A stretch of 64,000 bases of DNA from CBDBUR01 sp965212075 (GTDB lineage: Bacteria > Pseudomonadota > Alphaproteobacteria > JAPOUT01 > G958296285), in contig OZ243043.1 in assembly GCA_965212075.1 (NCBI GenBank), positions 1,054,001-1,118,000 on the forward strand, in the 5' to 3' direction. The first letter of the stretch is position 1. Each line of letters starts with the position of its first letter. This document shows positions 62,828 through 64,000 of the stretch, piece by piece. Made by a program: the position numbers and the translations under genes. The notes below the pieces were generated by a model, which did not search any database, was not told where the DNA came from, and worked only from the letters and a program-made list of their open reading frames with translations.

Positions 62828-63690
62828 TACTTATCCCCTTCTTTATTTGCGCTCTCTTCCTCGTTGAATAGGCCGTCGCCAATCTTGCGGAATAAAAACC
62901 GGTGATAAGCTAGCGGGAAAAGACGCTGGATGCGATCCATAAAGCGGGCATCGCCGCCAATGAGAATCCGCGCTTTGCCTTTGCGCATTCCTTTAATGAT
63001 CGTCTGCGCGGCATAATCTGGCGTGTTGCGCGCAAATTCGTCAAACTGCTCCGTGATGCGCTGCCGCTCTTCCGGCGTGTCTTTGGATTGCGGAAGCTTC
63101 ATATCGCGCGCGATATTCGTCTTGATGCCGCCCGGATGCACCGACGAAATTACGATCTCGCTCTTGCGCATCTCGTGGGTGAGAGCTTCGGTGAAGCCGC
63201 GGATCGCAAATTTTGACGCGTTATACGCCGATTGCTGCGGCACCCCAATAATCCCAAATATGCTCGACACATTGACCAGATTGCCACGGCCTTTTTCTAT
63301 CAATTGCGGCAAAAAAGCTTTTGTGCCATAAACCATGCCCCAAAAATTGATTTGCATCACGCGGTCAAGATCATCATAGGTCAGATCCTCCACCGTCGAG
63401 GCCTGCGCGACGCCCGCGCAGTTAATCACGATGTCTGCGCCATCATGCTCACGCTGGATGCGCTGCGCGATCTCATGCACCGCGTCGCGATTGCTGGTGT
63501 CCAAAATATGCGCCTCCGCGCGCCCGCCTTCTTCGCGTATGTCTTCGCGCGTTTGCTCGAGGCCTTCGCGATTCACATCGCAGATCACCACGCGGCGCAC
63601 TTCGGTTTTGCCCAAAGCCAGAGCCAAGCCGCGACCTATCCCGCTCGCCGCTCCGGTGACAAAGGCTGTCGCTCCTGTAAAATCACGCAT
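62827..63690 (-). CDS. SDR family NAD(P)-dependent oxidoreductase
   Basis: 287 aa. TGAASGIGRGLALAL cofactor motif, INCAGVAQ, catalytic Ser in NVSSIFG and Y-N-A-S-K. VHPGGIKTNIARD and an FxFRKIGDGLFNEEE C-tail resemble acyl/alcohol-type SDRs found in alphaproteobacteria. Substrate unknown. Divergent from the truncated gene at the window end with 53 bases between. Confidence 0.9.
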   Translation of the reverse strand: MRDFTGATAFVTGAASGIGRGLALALGKTEVRRVVICDVNREGLEQTREDIREEGGRAEAHILDTSNRDAVHEIAQRIQREHDGADIVINCAGVAQASTVEDLTYDDLDRVMQINFWGMVYGTKAFLPQLIEKGRGNLVNVSSIFGIIGVPQQSAYNASKFAIRGFTEALTHEMRKSEIVISSVHPGGIKTNIARDMKLPQSKDTPEERQRITEQFDEFARNTPDYAAQTIIKGMRKGKARILIGGDARFMDRIQRLFPLAYHRFLFRKIGDGLFNEEESANKEGDK

Positions 63691-63743
63691 AATTTTCCCC
63701 TTGCATTTAACCCATTGAAATCATTTTGCGCTATTCTAACCAA

Positions 63744-64000
63744 ATGGCAGCCAAAACGAAACATGCAATTAGCACGCCGGGCACGCAGGCAGCACGGGAT
63801 TTGCCGCCCAAAACGGCCTTCAATCCTCTCGTGAGCCGCCTAGCGCGCCATGCGCTCGTTCTCTGTTTCACCGCTGGCGCGATGATATTGTTCGTGATTG
63901 AAGGGCTGGTGAGCTTGCCGCTCGCGGCCATGGCGATGGTGATCATTCTCGCCTCCGCGCTCATCTATACCGGCCCGCTGCCGGCGATAAATATGCGGCG
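63744..64000 (+). CDS. Membrane protein, truncated by window end
   Basis: Only the first ~85 residues are present. A Lys/Pro-rich N-tail (MAAKTKHAISTPGTQAARDL) is followed by FNPLVSRLARHALVLCFTAG and two hydrophobic segments (about 44-62 and 66-83) with a tight turn between. This is compatible with the start of a sensor histidine kinase or another inner-membrane protein; nothing more can be said without the rest. Confidence 0.5.
   Translation, partial: MAAKTKHAISTPGTQAARDLPPKTAFNPLVSRLARHALVLCFTAGAMILFVIEGLVSLPLAAMAMVIILASALIYTGPLPAINMR

Overview
The window is about 64 kb of an alphaproteobacterial chromosome. Three gene orders typical of that class point there: petABC followed by an MTA phosphorylase, hisS-hisZ-hisG with the short HisG, and DUF1285-Nudix-cca. 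The cell looks like an aerobic Gram-negative: bc1 complex, oxygen-dependent HemF, class I ribonucleotide reductase, glyoxylate shunt, fatty-acid oxidation genes and several outer-membrane barrels. The genome shows much local rearrangement, with dispersed palindromic repeats, tandem repeats, gene relics and paralogue expansion.

Layout. 1-7.4 kb: dispersed repeat, DUF1285, Nudix hydrolase, CCA-adding enzyme, hemF, petABC, mtnP. 7.4-13.2 kb (minus strand): glycosyltransferase, dienelactone hydrolase, a MaoC pair, ychF, pth, rplY, prs. 13.3-18.6 kb: a lipoprotein that looks like a decayed subtilase, a NodU/TobZ-like carbamoyltransferase, a Sel1-repeat protein, a Sel1 pseudogene and a tiny zinc-ribbon membrane protein. 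18.8-20.8 kb: an AT-rich type II restriction-modification pair of the MvaI/BcnI type. 20.9-24.7 kb: a 23S rRNA gene (minus) with no 5S or 16S beside it, interrupted at helix 45 by a ~1 kb intervening sequence. 25-27.6 kb: a TonB/TolA-like anchored protein, two outer-membrane barrels and tRNA-Ala. 28-32.2 kb: acyl-CoA metabolism (SDR, MaoC hydratase, dienoyl-CoA isomerase-like crotonase, thiolase). 32.2-40 kb: Sel1-repeat genes, an M20 peptidase, a surface subtilase, copies of a dispersed repeat and gene-end relics. 40-43 kb: nrdAB. 43.3-47.4 kb: three porins, the first behind a Fur-box-like palindrome. 47.4-56 kb: small membrane protein, aceA/aceB, hisS-hisZ-hisG, groESL. 56.1-64 kb: tRNA-Ile, a DUF1508 protein with a histone-H1-like tail, two lipoproteins, an isolated 16S rRNA gene, two related structured RNAs flanking that 16S region, tRNA-Thr, DUF2235 hydrolase, a secreted Cys-rich protein, an SDR and a truncated membrane gene at the edge.

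Two things stand out. (1) The 23S rRNA intervening sequence carries, in the same direction as the rRNA, a three-gene operon: an 83-aa unknown, a 59-aa candidate antitoxin and a Doc-type toxin. A 23-bp near-perfect inverted repeat should let RNase III cut it out, so a toxin-antitoxin module is embedded in an rRNA gene. (2) Two diverged copies of a ~200-nt RNA containing an H-type pseudoknot with compensatory changes lie about 4 kb apart, convergently oriented; one sits directly upstream of a small basic ORF. I recognise no known RNA family in them. The 16S and 23S genes are unlinked and no 5S gene is visible.
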